64,000 nt of DNA from Prevotella sp. (GCA_017467535.1 JAFUST010000059.1:23513-87512); one strand, 5' to 3'; counted from the first letter of the stretch, positions 28,712-36,413 are shown. Numbers and translations: made by a program. The notes: a model not told the origin generated them from the sequence alone.

Positions 28712-28736
28712 GTAAACAATCAAAATCAGCGTTCAT

Positions 28737-30518
28737 ATGATCAACAGACTTTCACGCCTCTCTATCGTGACCATGCTGGCAGTTCCCGTACTGTCGGCAT
28801 GTTCCGACTCAAACGACAACAAGCAAGACCTGGGCTCGCTGACACAGGACGTGAGCGAGTTCGGCAAGGCCAACGATGTGTTCACGGCCGAAGAGTGGTA
28901 TCCCGGCGGCGAACTGGGCACCACCGAGAACGCCAGTTACTCCGCTCCCGCCCCAGCCGTAGAGAACATCGAAGGCATGGAGGAAGACTTCAACACCGGT
29001 GAGGACTTCTTCGAGCATCTCTACACCTTCGACCAGGCCCCCCGCAAGGGCCTCGGCCCGGCTTGGGTGCGCAACGGCTGCATAGCCTGCCATCCCTCCT
29101 ACGGCCACGGCAAGCGCCAGACCGAGTACCGTGCCAACCAGATAGGCAACGGCTATCTGCTCGTCATCTACGACAAGACCACCAATGCCTACATCAGCGA
29201 GGTGACGGGCATGCCGCAGACGCAGGCCATGACGCCCTTCAAGGCCCCCATCGACGAGACTCAGATCAAGATCGACTGGCAGGAGGTGACCGAGATGCCC
29301 AGCGGACTGCCCATGACCTTCGCCGACGGCGAGCAGTATGCCCTCATCTATCCTGAGGTGACCATCCCCCAGGAGGCCTTCAACACCAACCCCAAGCCCT
29401 CCAACTACGACGTGCGCCTGGAGTCCACCATCGGCATCTACGGCACGGGCCTGCTCGATGCCATCACCGACGAGGACCTGGAGGCCCAGTGGCGCAGCGA
29501 GGCCCGCTACGTCAGCCTGAATCCCGCCATGTGGGACAAGGAGAACAACACCTTCGCCGCCTCGGCCTACTACTCCGCCCCCTACAACGACCTGGGCACC
29601 TTCCGCGGAAGCCACGGCCCCGTGAAGCGCTTCACCTACGCCATGACCCGCGGCTCGCTGCAGGACGGTGCCGGTGCCAACGCCATCTGGAACATCACCA
29701 ACGTGACCCGCTCCGACCGCCACTTCCTCTACTCCACCCCCGCCTGGGCCAAGGCACAGAGCGAGGATGCTGAGGTGATCCGCTACATTCAGGAGCACGG
29801 TGCCGACGAGCAGAGCATTCTGCACCCCTACTATGCCGACGGAACCACCGAGGGTATCTCCGCCCGCATCAACGAGATCCTGAGCGTGTCGAGCATCGCC
29901 AAGAAGGAGACCTTCGAGAAGTACCTGCTCAACGGCCACCCCTACAACGGCGAGGAGGAGATGACCGACAAGCAGTACTACCAGTTCATGGTCTGGCACC
30001 GCGGCTTGGCCGTACCTGCCGCCCGCAACCTGGACAACGAGGACGTGAAACTCGGCAAGAAACTCTTCACCGAGATGGGCTGTGCCCGCTGCCACCGTCC
30101 GTCGTGGAAGACCGGCAACGACAATATGTGGGTCGACGCCTCCTCGAAGGCCTACATCGCCCAGAAACTGGGCCTGAGCGAGGCCCAGGCTGCCACCTAC
30201 GACTACACCCGTCACCTGCCCAAGTACCCCAACCAGACCATCTGGCCCTATACCGACATGGTGCAGCATCGTCTGTTCATGAAGAACGACATCCGCACCG
30301 GCTGGTGTCGCACCACCCCGCTCTGGGGCCGCGGCCTGTCTAAGCGCCTCACGGGTGCCGACGACCGTCTGCACGACTGCCGAGCCCGCACCGTGGTAGA
30401 GGCCATCATGTGGCACGGCTACTCCAAGGAGTCGGATGCCTATGCCGCCACCGAGAAGTTCTACCACCTCTCCAAAGCCGAGCGCGACGCCGTGGTGAAG
30501 TTCATTGAGTCCATCTAA
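28737..30518 (+). CDS. Di-haem oxidoreductase-like c-type cytochrome lipoprotein (DUF1111)
   Basis: A 593-residue envelope protein with a lipoprotein signal (Cys22 in VLSAC). Two c-type haem sites are present: C115-I-A-C118-H119 in NGCIACHPSYGHG and C449-A-R-C452-H453 in MGCARCHRPSW. The GLGPAWVRNGCIACH context, STIGIYGTGLLDAI and the late LWGRGLSKRLTGADDRLHDCRARTVVEAIMWHG stretch match the di-haem oxidoreductase (DUF1111) family, related to bacterial cytochrome c peroxidases. It is probably in the periplasm or on the surface, perhaps oxidising or reducing iron for the imelysin. The next gene makes its haem-attachment enzyme. Confidence 0.9.
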   Translation: MINRLSRLSIVTMLAVPVLSACSDSNDNKQDLGSLTQDVSEFGKANDVFTAEEWYPGGELGTTENASYSAPAPAVENIEGMEEDFNTGEDFFEHLYTFDQAPRKGLGPAWVRNGCIACHPSYGHGKRQTEYRANQIGNGYLLVIYDKTTNAYISEVTGMPQTQAMTPFKAPIDETQIKIDWQEVTEMPSGLPMTFADGEQYALIYPEVTIPQEAFNTNPKPSNYDVRLESTIGIYGTGLLDAITDEDLEAQWRSEARYVSLNPAMWDKENNTFAASAYYSAPYNDLGTFRGSHGPVKRFTYAMTRGSLQDGAGANAIWNITNVTRSDRHFLYSTPAWAKAQSEDAEVIRYIQEHGADEQSILHPYYADGTTEGISARINEILSVSSIAKKETFEKYLLNGHPYNGEEEMTDKQYYQFMVWHRGLAVPAARNLDNEDVKLGKKLFTEMGCARCHRPSWKTGNDNMWVDASSKAYIAQKLGLSEAQAATYDYTRHLPKYPNQTIWPYTDMVQHRLFMKNDIRTGWCRTTPLWGRGLSKRLTGADDRLHDCRARTVVEAIMWHGYSKESDAYAATEKFYHLSKAERDAVVKFIESI

Positions 30519-30522
30519 GTCT

Positions 30523-32646
30523 ATGCTGAAGAAAGCACTCATCTTTATATATATAGTGGTGGTGGTCGTCATGGCCGCCGCCACTTTTGTCGAGAAGTCG
30601 AGCGGTGTGCGCCTCTATGACGAGTGGTGGTTCACGGTGCTGTGGGCGCTGCTCACGGCCGTGTCGGTGGCGTGGTTCCTCAAGCGGCGCGTGCGCCGCC
30701 TGTCGGTGGTCATGCTCCACCTGTCGTTTGTGGTCATCCTGCTGGGTGCCCTGCTCACCCATCTGTTCTCCAGCCAGGGAGCCGTCTACCTGCGCCAGGG
30801 CCAGTCGGTCAGCCAGTACATGACCCCCGACGAGACCCTGCACGACCTGCCCTTCAGTCTGCGGCTCGACACCTTCCGCATCATCTGCCACGAGGGCACG
30901 ACGGCGGCCGCCGACTACGAGTCGCACCTGACGCTGACCGATGCCGACGGCGCCAGCCGGCAGGCAGTGGTGTCGATGAACAATATCTGCTCGCACAGCG
31001 GCATCCGCCTCTACCAGACCAGCTACGACGCTGACGGCCAGGGCAGCATACTGGCCCTGAACAGCGACCCCTGGGGCATTCCCGTCACCTACGTGGGCTA
31101 TGCCCTGCTCTTCGTCTCGCTGGTATGGATACTGCTCGACCCGAAGGGGGCCTACCGCCAGGTGCTGCGCTCCCCGCTGCTCAGGAAGGGGGTGCTCTCG
31201 CTGGTTCTCTGTCTCGTTTGTGGCCATAGTATGGCCACAGACAGGACGGCGGAGGCCACAGACAGGACGGCGGAGGCGGCGGCAGCGGGAAGGGCGGTGC
31301 TGCCCGCCGAGACGGCAGCGCGCTTCGGGCGGCTCAACGTGGTCTACAACGACCGCGTGTGCCCCATGCAGACCTATGCGCTCGACTTCACCAAGAAACT
31401 CTACGGCAAGCGCTCCTACGAGGGCTACACCGCCGAACAGGTGCTCACGGGCTACCTGTTCTTCACCGACGAGTGGCTGGACGAGTCGCTCTTCATGCCT
31501 CAGGGCACCGATGTCAAGGCGCAGCGCAAGGCCGAGGCCCGCCAGATCGTGGTGAGCCAACTGCTGCAGGGCGTGACGATGAAGGTGTTTCCTCATACTG
31601 CCGACGGCAAGACCACCTGGTATGCGCCCACCGACGAGGTGGACACGCTGAGCGTGCCGACCGACGACCGTCTCTACATGGGCACTTCCTTCATGCTGCT
31701 CTACGAGGAGATAGCGGCCGGACACTACGACACCGTGGACCGCTACCTGGACAAGATGCTGGCCTACCAGCAGCAGAACGGCGGAGCCTCCATACCCAGC
31801 GACACGCGCCTGCAGGCCGAGCGCCTCTACAACAGCGTGCCCTTCGCCACCATCCTCTTCATCGTCTGCCTCACCATGGGCTTCCTCACGCTCGGCCTCT
31901 TCATCTGGCAACTGTCCACCGGCCGGCGGGCCTGGGGCTGGCTCTACGGCGTGTCGCTCACCGTGCTGGGCCTGGCGTTTGCCGCCCTGACGCTCTGCCT
32001 GGTGCTGCGCTGGGTGGTCAGCGGCAATGTGCCTATGGCCAACGGCTACGAGACGATGCTCCTGCTGGCCTGGCTCATCCTGCTCGTCACGCTGGTGCTC
32101 TACCACCGCTTCCGCATCCTGCTCACCTTCGGCTTCCTGCTCTCGGGCTTCTTCCTGCTGGTGAGCCACATCTCGCAGATGGACCCGCAGATAGGCCACC
32201 TGATGCCCGTGCTCAATTCGCCTCTGCTGACCCTCCACGTGAGCATCATCATGATGTCGTTCGCCCTGCTCAGCCTCACGTTCATCTGCGGCCTTACCGC
32301 CCTGAGCATCAGACTGTTCAAGCGCCACTCGGAAGAAAACATTGAGGCCCTGGCCATGCTCAGCCGCGTGTTCCTCTACCCGGCGCTGACCACCCTCGGA
32401 CTGGGCATCTTCATCGGTGCCCTGTGGGCCAACATCTCGTGGGGCAACTACTGGAGTTGGGACCCTAAGGAGACCTGGGCGCTCATCACCTTCATGGTCT
32501 ACGCCGTGGTGGTGCACGTGCAGTCGTTCCCTGTGTTCCGCCGCCCCGTGGCCTACCATGTGTTCGTCACCCTGGCCTTCCTCACCCTGCTGATGACCTA
32601 CTTCGGCGTGAACTATTTCCTGGGCGGCATGCATTCTTATGCCTGA
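30523..32646 (+). CDS. Fused cytochrome c synthetase (ResB-CcsA, CcsBA type)
   Basis: A 707-residue inner-membrane protein that attaches haem to CxxCH sites (System II). The N-terminal ResB-like part has helices near residues 5-25, 35-50 and 58-75, then a large periplasmic domain. A signal-like helix near 225 is followed by a linker with a tandem ATDRTAE repeat. From about residue 430 it is CcsA-like, with the WWD haem motif WGNYWSWDPKETWALITF near residue 640. ATG 30523 is preferred over an in-frame TTG at 30505, which overlaps the previous gene. It comes 4 nt after the di-haem gene, so it is a dedicated maturase. The linker contains the palindromic element 31217-31250. Confidence 0.9.
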   Translation: MLKKALIFIYIVVVVVMAAATFVEKSSGVRLYDEWWFTVLWALLTAVSVAWFLKRRVRRLSVVMLHLSFVVILLGALLTHLFSSQGAVYLRQGQSVSQYMTPDETLHDLPFSLRLDTFRIICHEGTTAAADYESHLTLTDADGASRQAVVSMNNICSHSGIRLYQTSYDADGQGSILALNSDPWGIPVTYVGYALLFVSLVWILLDPKGAYRQVLRSPLLRKGVLSLVLCLVCGHSMATDRTAEATDRTAEAAAAGRAVLPAETAARFGRLNVVYNDRVCPMQTYALDFTKKLYGKRSYEGYTAEQVLTGYLFFTDEWLDESLFMPQGTDVKAQRKAEARQIVVSQLLQGVTMKVFPHTADGKTTWYAPTDEVDTLSVPTDDRLYMGTSFMLLYEEIAAGHYDTVDRYLDKMLAYQQQNGGASIPSDTRLQAERLYNSVPFATILFIVCLTMGFLTLGLFIWQLSTGRRAWGWLYGVSLTVLGLAFAALTLCLVLRWVVSGNVPMANGYETMLLLAWLILLVTLVLYHRFRILLTFGFLLSGFFLLVSHISQMDPQIGHLMPVLNSPLLTLHVSIIMMSFALLSLTFICGLTALSIRLFKRHSEENIEALAMLSRVFLYPALTTLGLGIFIGALWANISWGNYWSWDPKETWALITFMVYAVVVHVQSFPVFRRPVAYHVFVTLAFLTLLMTYFGVNYFLGGMHSYA
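31217..31250 (+). repeat. 34-nt palindromic element inside ccsBA (copy 1)
   Basis: It opens with TTTG, then a perfect palindrome (31219-31239; arms TGTGGCCAT and ATGGCCACA around AGT), then a tail ending ACAGGACGGC. A second copy is at 41159-41192. It sits in the linker between the ResB-like and CcsA-like parts. A 21-nt piece of it (31233-31253) is repeated directly at 31254-31274. Confidence 0.75.
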
Positions 32647-32650
32647 ATTA

Positions 32651-32682
32651 TTTGCTCAATTCAGCAAAATGTCTTATCTTTG
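32651..32682 (+). promoter_or_regulatory. Promoter of the kinase-FKBP gene
   Basis: TTTG (32651-32654), 20 nt, then TATCTTTG (32675-32682): an exact Bacteroidota promoter, starting 5 nt after the ccsBA stop. It makes the kinase gene an independent unit. Confidence 0.85.
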
Positions 32683-32712
32683 CAGCCAGATTTGGAAAAA
32701 GACTGCAAGACA

Positions 32713-34794
32713 ATGAACGAGACATTACTACCCATTGGCACCATCCTGCGTGGTGTCTACGTGATAGAGCAACAGTTGGCGTCGGGCGGCTTCGGCAACA
32801 CCTACAAGGCCCGCAACGTGCAATTCGACGAGCACTACGCCATCAAGGAGTTCTTCATGAACGGCATCAACGACCGCGACCAGGCCACAGGGCTGGTCAG
32901 CGTGAGCAACGCCCAGAACCGCGACCAGTACGACGAGCAACTGCAGAAGTTCAAGAAGGAAGCCCAGCGCCTGCGCCGCCTGAACAACGACCACATCGTC
33001 CGCGTGCACGACCTGTTCGAGGAGAACGGCACGGCCTACTATGCCATGGACTTCATCGACGGCGAATCGCTCTCCGCGCGGCTGAAGCGGCAGGGCCCGC
33101 TCAGCGAGCAGCAGGTGCTCAGCGTGCTGCCCCAGGTGCTCGACGCGCTGAAGACGGTGCACGAGGCCAACCTGTGGCACCTGGACCTGAAGCCGGCCAA
33201 CATCATGATGACTCGCGAGGAGAAGGCCCTGCTCATCGACTTCGGCGCCAGCAAGCAGATGAGCGCCGACGGCGGCGGTGCCACCTCGAGCACCTCGCTC
33301 TGCTATACCCCAGGCTTCGCACCACCCGAACAGGTGGAGCAGAACATGGACAAGTTCGGTCCCTGGACCGACCTCTACGCCCTGGGAGCCACCCTCTTCA
33401 ACCTGCTGACCAACCAGAAGCCGCCCGCATCGAGCGACATCAACGAGAATGCCGACGAGGCCTTCCTACCCCTGCTGCAGCGGTGCTCGCGGCAGATGCG
33501 CACCTACGTGCGCTGGCTGATGCAGCCCAAGCGCAACCAGCGTCCGCAGAGCGTGGCCGAGGCCACGGCACGCATGCAGGTGCTCTTCCGGATGAAGCCC
33601 GAGCCGAAGCCTGAGCCCAAGCCGGAACAAAAGCCGGAACAGCAGTCGGTGGAGACGAAACTTGCCGGTCAGCCCCAGCCAAACGCCGTAACCGAGGAAG
33701 ACAGGGAATCGTATATGAAGGCGTTCTTCGAGGCTGCCAAAGAAGGCAACAACCGCAAGGATGCCCCATTGTCCCCCGGCCTGCAGAAGCAAATGGACAA
33801 GTTCCGGGCCGAACGAGCCAGGAAGGAACTGGAGAGGAAAAAGCAGCAAAAGGCCGGATGCCTCAAGGAGATGCTGATAGGCATCGGCACCCTGGTCGGG
33901 ATGATCATCCTCACGGTGGCCGTATGGCTGGGCGTGTCCTACCTGTTCTCCTCTGGCAAGCCCACCGCCTTCAACGACCACGAACTGCCCACCGAACGGG
34001 ACACGCTGGCCTATGCCATCGGCATGAGCCAGACGGAGGGGCTGACCATATATCTGAGCGAGTCGATGGATGTGGACACCATGTATATGGACGCCTTCTG
34101 CGAAGGACTGCTCTACGCCAACGACCTGGCCGACATGACGGACTATCAGTTCGACCCCCAGAAGACGGCCTACAACGTGGGCATACAGATAGGCCAGCAG
34201 GTGAAGACGCAGATGGTGCCCGCCCTCAACGAGGGGGTCTTCGGCAAAGACGCATCAGAGACGCTGCCCTTCGACAAACTGATGGCCGGTCTGGTGCAGG
34301 CCCTGCGTCCCGGCACGAGCCTGATGAGCATGGAGCAGGCCAAGCAGACCGTAGAGCGGCTGTCGAACACCTATGCTGAGCGCCGCATGGAGACGCAATA
34401 TGCCGACGTCAAGCGGCAGGGCGAGGAATTCCTCAGCAAGAAGCGGCGCGAGCAGGGCGTCTACGAACTGCCCCGCAGCGGCGGCGTGCTCTACAAGGTC
34501 ATCAAGAACGGCTCCGGCACCACGCCCACGGCCGAGAGTACCGTGCGCGTGCGCTACGAGGGAACGCTCACCGACGGCACCGTCTTCGACAGCAACTGGA
34601 ATCAGCGCAAGGGCACCACCTTCAGCATCAATCAGGTCATACCCGGCTGGCAGTCGGCCCTGCAGCGCATGCCGCAAGGCTCTATCTGGGAGGTCTACAT
34701 CCCCCAGGATCAGGCCTATGGCACACGCGGAACGAGCAAGATTAAGCCTTTCTCGGCACTCGTCTTCAAGATTGAACTGCTGGAGGTGAAGTAG
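32713..34794 (+). CDS. Transmembrane Ser/Thr kinase fused to periplasmic FKBP isomerase
   Basis: A 693-residue fusion. Residues 10-285 are a Hanks-type kinase: glycine loop SGGFGNTYKA (24-33), Lys45 in AIKEF, catalytic loop HLDLKPAN (156-163, Asp158, with Leu where HRD has Arg), DFG at 176-178 and PPE at 204-206. A PEPKPEPKPE linker and a charged coil (about 350-385) lead to one membrane helix (387-412). Residues 430-570 resemble the FKBP_N dimer region of Mip/FkpA, and 608-693 are a complete FKBP domain (VRYEGTLTDGTVFDSN, VIPGWQSAL, AYGTRG). Topology predicts cytoplasmic kinase and periplasmic isomerase. The ATG at 32713 follows its own promoter. Substrates unknown. Confidence 0.92.
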   Translation: MNETLLPIGTILRGVYVIEQQLASGGFGNTYKARNVQFDEHYAIKEFFMNGINDRDQATGLVSVSNAQNRDQYDEQLQKFKKEAQRLRRLNNDHIVRVHDLFEENGTAYYAMDFIDGESLSARLKRQGPLSEQQVLSVLPQVLDALKTVHEANLWHLDLKPANIMMTREEKALLIDFGASKQMSADGGGATSSTSLCYTPGFAPPEQVEQNMDKFGPWTDLYALGATLFNLLTNQKPPASSDINENADEAFLPLLQRCSRQMRTYVRWLMQPKRNQRPQSVAEATARMQVLFRMKPEPKPEPKPEQKPEQQSVETKLAGQPQPNAVTEEDRESYMKAFFEAAKEGNNRKDAPLSPGLQKQMDKFRAERARKELERKKQQKAGCLKEMLIGIGTLVGMIILTVAVWLGVSYLFSSGKPTAFNDHELPTERDTLAYAIGMSQTEGLTIYLSESMDVDTMYMDAFCEGLLYANDLADMTDYQFDPQKTAYNVGIQIGQQVKTQMVPALNEGVFGKDASETLPFDKLMAGLVQALRPGTSLMSMEQAKQTVERLSNTYAERRMETQYADVKRQGEEFLSKKRREQGVYELPRSGGVLYKVIKNGSGTTPTAESTVRVRYEGTLTDGTVFDSNWNQRKGTTFSINQVIPGWQSALQRMPQGSIWEVYIPQDQAYGTRGTSKIKPFSALVFKIELLEVK

Positions 34795-34812
34795 TCTCCT
34801 CATCAACCCGAA

Positions 34813-34909
34813 ATGCGGCCGAGCATTCTATAGAGATATTATTTTTAAAAATATAAGATGAAATACCATTATTATATTTTTTTATATCTCTAAGAATGCA
34901 CGGCCGCAT
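34813..34909. repeat. Long inverted repeat (about 40-nt arms)
   Basis: The left arm (34813-34856) and right arm (34872-34909) pair along most of their length: ATGCGGCCG against CGGCCGCAT, GCATTCT against AGAATGC, TAGAGATAT against ATATCTCTA, and an A/T-rich inner part, around a loop of about 15 nt. Small mismatches and a bulge are present. It begins 18 nt after the kinase stop. Confidence 0.8.
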
Positions 34910-34927
34910 CGGCCGCAACGGCCGCAA
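34901..34927. repeat. Three tandem 9-nt repeats, CGGCCGCAW
   Basis: CGGCCGCAT (34901-34909), CGGCCGCAA (34910-34918) and CGGCCGCAA (34919-34927). The first copy is also the foot of the long inverted repeat. Confidence 0.85.
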
Positions 34928-34944
34928 AACTGACACCCGAAGGG

Positions 34945-35032
34945 GTTTGGACCGTCCAAACCCGAGGTTTGCTCCGTCCAAACCCAGAGTTTGGTTCGTC
35001 CAAACTTGGGGTTTGCTTCGTCCAAACCCCTC
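34945..35032. repeat. 22-nt repeat array B, four units
   Basis: Four contiguous 22-nt units start at 34945, 34967, 34989 and 35011. Each is GTTTG, a 7-nt centre ending in CGTC, CAAAC, and 5 nt of spacer. Flanking bases differ between units but mostly still pair: GGG with CCC in unit 1, AGTTTGG with CCAAACT in unit 3, GGGG with CCCC in unit 4. It is the same family as array A and has the same orientation relative to transcription. Confidence 0.92.
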
Positions 35033-35037
35033 TTTTT
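35008..35037 (+). terminator. Terminator formed by the last unit of array B
   Basis: Arms GGGGTTTG (35008-35015) and CAAACCCC (35023-35030), loop CTTCGTC, then TCTTTTT. It probably ends the kinase-FKBP transcript before the galE promoter. Confidence 0.75.
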
Positions 35038-35048
35038 CTGCCTTTTTG

Positions 35049-35080
35049 TTTGGCGGTTTCAGAAATTATGCCTAACTTTG
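35049..35080 (+). promoter_or_regulatory. Promoter of galE
   Basis: TTTG (35049-35052), exactly 20 nt, TAACTTTG (35073-35080), 49 nt before the ATG. It begins 16 nt after the end of repeat array B. Confidence 0.85.
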
Positions 35081-35129
35081 CAGTCTGTTAATGGAAACTA
35101 ACAAACTATAAAGACATATTCAACGAACA

Positions 35130-36170
35130 ATGAAACAGACAATCCTTGTGACTGGTGGCACCGGATTCATCGGCAGCCACACCACCGTAGAACTGCAGGA
35201 GGCAGGCTATGAAGTAGTGATCATCGACAACCTGTCGAACTCCAATGCAGCCGTCGTAGACGGTATCGAGAAGATCACAGGCGTGCGCCCCGCCTTCGAG
35301 AAGGTGGACTGCTGCGATCTGGAGGCCCTGGAGGGCGTGTTCCGGAAGTACCCGAAGATAGAGGGCATCATCCACTTCGCCGCCTCGAAGGCCGTAGGCG
35401 AGAGCGTGGAGAAGCCCCTGCTCTACTATCGCAACAACCTGACCTCGCTGATCAACCTGCTGGAACTGATGCCGAAATACGATGTCAAGGGCATCATCTT
35501 CTCCAGTTCGTGCACCGTCTACGGACAGCCCACCGAGGAGAACCTGCCCGTCACCGAGAACGCCCCCATACAGAAGGCCCTCTCGCCCTACGGCAACACC
35601 AAGCAGATCAACGAGGAGATCATCCAGGACTACATCCACAGCGGCGCCCCCATCAAGAGCATCATCCTGCGCTACTTCAACCCCATCGGCGCACACCCCT
35701 CCGCACTCATCGGCGAACTGCCCAACGGCGTGCCCATGAACCTGATTCCCTTCGTCACTCAGACGGCCATCGGCATCCGCAAGCAACTGAAGATCTTCGG
35801 CCACGACTATAACACCCCCGACCACACCTGCATACGCGACTACATCTATGTGGTCGACCTGGCCAAGGCCCACGTGAAGGCTATGGAGCGCGTGCTCGAC
35901 CAGCCTGAGACCGACGCCGTAGAGGTGTTCAACATCGGCACCGGCAAGGGACTCTCCACGCTGGAAGTGGTGGAAGGCTTCGAGAAGGCCACCGGCGTGA
36001 AGGTCAACTGGGAGTATGCCCCCCGTCGCGAAGGCGACATCGAGAAGGTGTGGGGCAACGTGGACAAGGCCAACAAGGTGCTGGGCTGGAAGGCCGACAC
36101 CCCCACCGACGAGGTGCTGAAGAGCGCCTGGCGCTGGCAGGAGAAACTGCGCGCGGACGGCATACAGTGA
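35130..36170 (+). CDS. galE: UDP-glucose 4-epimerase
   Basis: Extended SDR enzyme interconverting UDP-glucose and UDP-galactose, 346 residues. It shows the NAD-binding GGTGFIGSHT loop near residue 8, DNLSNSNA, HFAASKAVGESV, the catalytic SSSCTVYGQP (Ser/Thr) and Tyr-x-x-x-Lys in YGNTKQ, then RYFNPIGAHPS and the C-terminal sugar-site block. The length is normal and the protein cytoplasmic. It has its own promoter downstream of array B and an intrinsic terminator at 36235-36266, so it is monocistronic. Confidence 0.95.
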   Translation: MKQTILVTGGTGFIGSHTTVELQEAGYEVVIIDNLSNSNAAVVDGIEKITGVRPAFEKVDCCDLEALEGVFRKYPKIEGIIHFAASKAVGESVEKPLLYYRNNLTSLINLLELMPKYDVKGIIFSSSCTVYGQPTEENLPVTENAPIQKALSPYGNTKQINEEIIQDYIHSGAPIKSIILRYFNPIGAHPSALIGELPNGVPMNLIPFVTQTAIGIRKQLKIFGHDYNTPDHTCIRDYIYVVDLAKAHVKAMERVLDQPETDAVEVFNIGTGKGLSTLEVVEGFEKATGVKVNWEYAPRREGDIEKVWGNVDKANKVLGWKADTPTDEVLKSAWRWQEKLRADGIQ

Positions 36171-36234
36171 GAAAGAGTCTATAACCATATAGTAAACAGT
36201 CATCGATAAGACTGAAATTTGTGTTTGTGTTGAG

Positions 36235-36266
36235 ATGGCTTCCGATGTGAATCGGGAGCCATTTTT
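36235..36266 (+). terminator. Terminator of galE
   Basis: Arms ATGGCTTCCGAT (36235-36246) and ATCGGGAGCCAT (36251-36262) form a 12-bp stem with one G-T pair and a GTGA loop, then a T run. Confidence 0.85.
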
Positions 36267-36277
36267 CGCTCATGCGC

Positions 36278-36333
36278 TTTGCCGAACTTACTTTTCGTTC
36301 GGCAAAAGAAAAGAAAATTGCCATTTTCTTTCT
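36278..36333. repeat. Two adjacent inverted repeats upstream of glyA
   Basis: TTTGCCGAAC (36278-36287) pairs perfectly with GTTCGGCAAA (36297-36306). Directly after it AGAAAAGAAAAT pairs with ATTTTCTTTCT apart from one bulge. The pair lies between the galE terminator and the glyA promoter and might be a mobile palindrome or a leader structure; no promoter precedes it. Confidence 0.6.
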
Positions 36334-36360
36334 TTTTCTCTCACTTATTTCGTAACTTTG
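36329..36360 (+). promoter_or_regulatory. Promoter of glyA
   Basis: TTTC (36329-36332), 20 nt, then TAACTTTG (36353-36360), about 53 nt before the ATG. The -33 box is one base off consensus. Confidence 0.65.
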
Positions 36361-36413
36361 CAGCCGCAATGGCATTGAGTGTAAACTAAACCAACAAAAA
36401 TAACAAGCAAGCA

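Larger units (their letters stand above)
34795..35129. other. Structured intergenic region between kinase-FKBP gene and galE
   Basis: A 335-nt gap without a gene. In order it holds a long imperfect inverted repeat (34813-34909), three 9-nt GC-rich repeats (34901-34927), four 22-nt repeat units (34945-35032) whose last unit is a terminator, and the galE promoter (35049-35080). Apart from short spacers nearly all of it is accounted for by these elements. Confidence 0.85.

Noticed and set aside
28809-30584. Long open frame (591 codons) antisense to the di-haem gene
   Set aside because: It is a shadow of GC-rich codon usage on the opposite strand; the protein is Gly/Val/His-biased with no domain, while the sense frame has two CxxCH sites and a lipoprotein signal.
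30502-32634. Open frame of 710 codons antisense to ccsBA
   Set aside because: Composition is extreme (Glu, His, Gln, Arg) with no recognisable fold. The sense strand encodes clear ResB/CcsA helices and the WWD motif.
34813-34909. Insertion sequence
   Set aside because: Only about 100 nt with no transposase frame. Kept as an inverted repeat rather than an IS.
36171-36413. Glycine or other riboswitch ahead of glyA
   Set aside because: The stems present are a galE terminator and simple palindromes upstream of the promoter; the 53-nt leader after the promoter has no riboswitch core.
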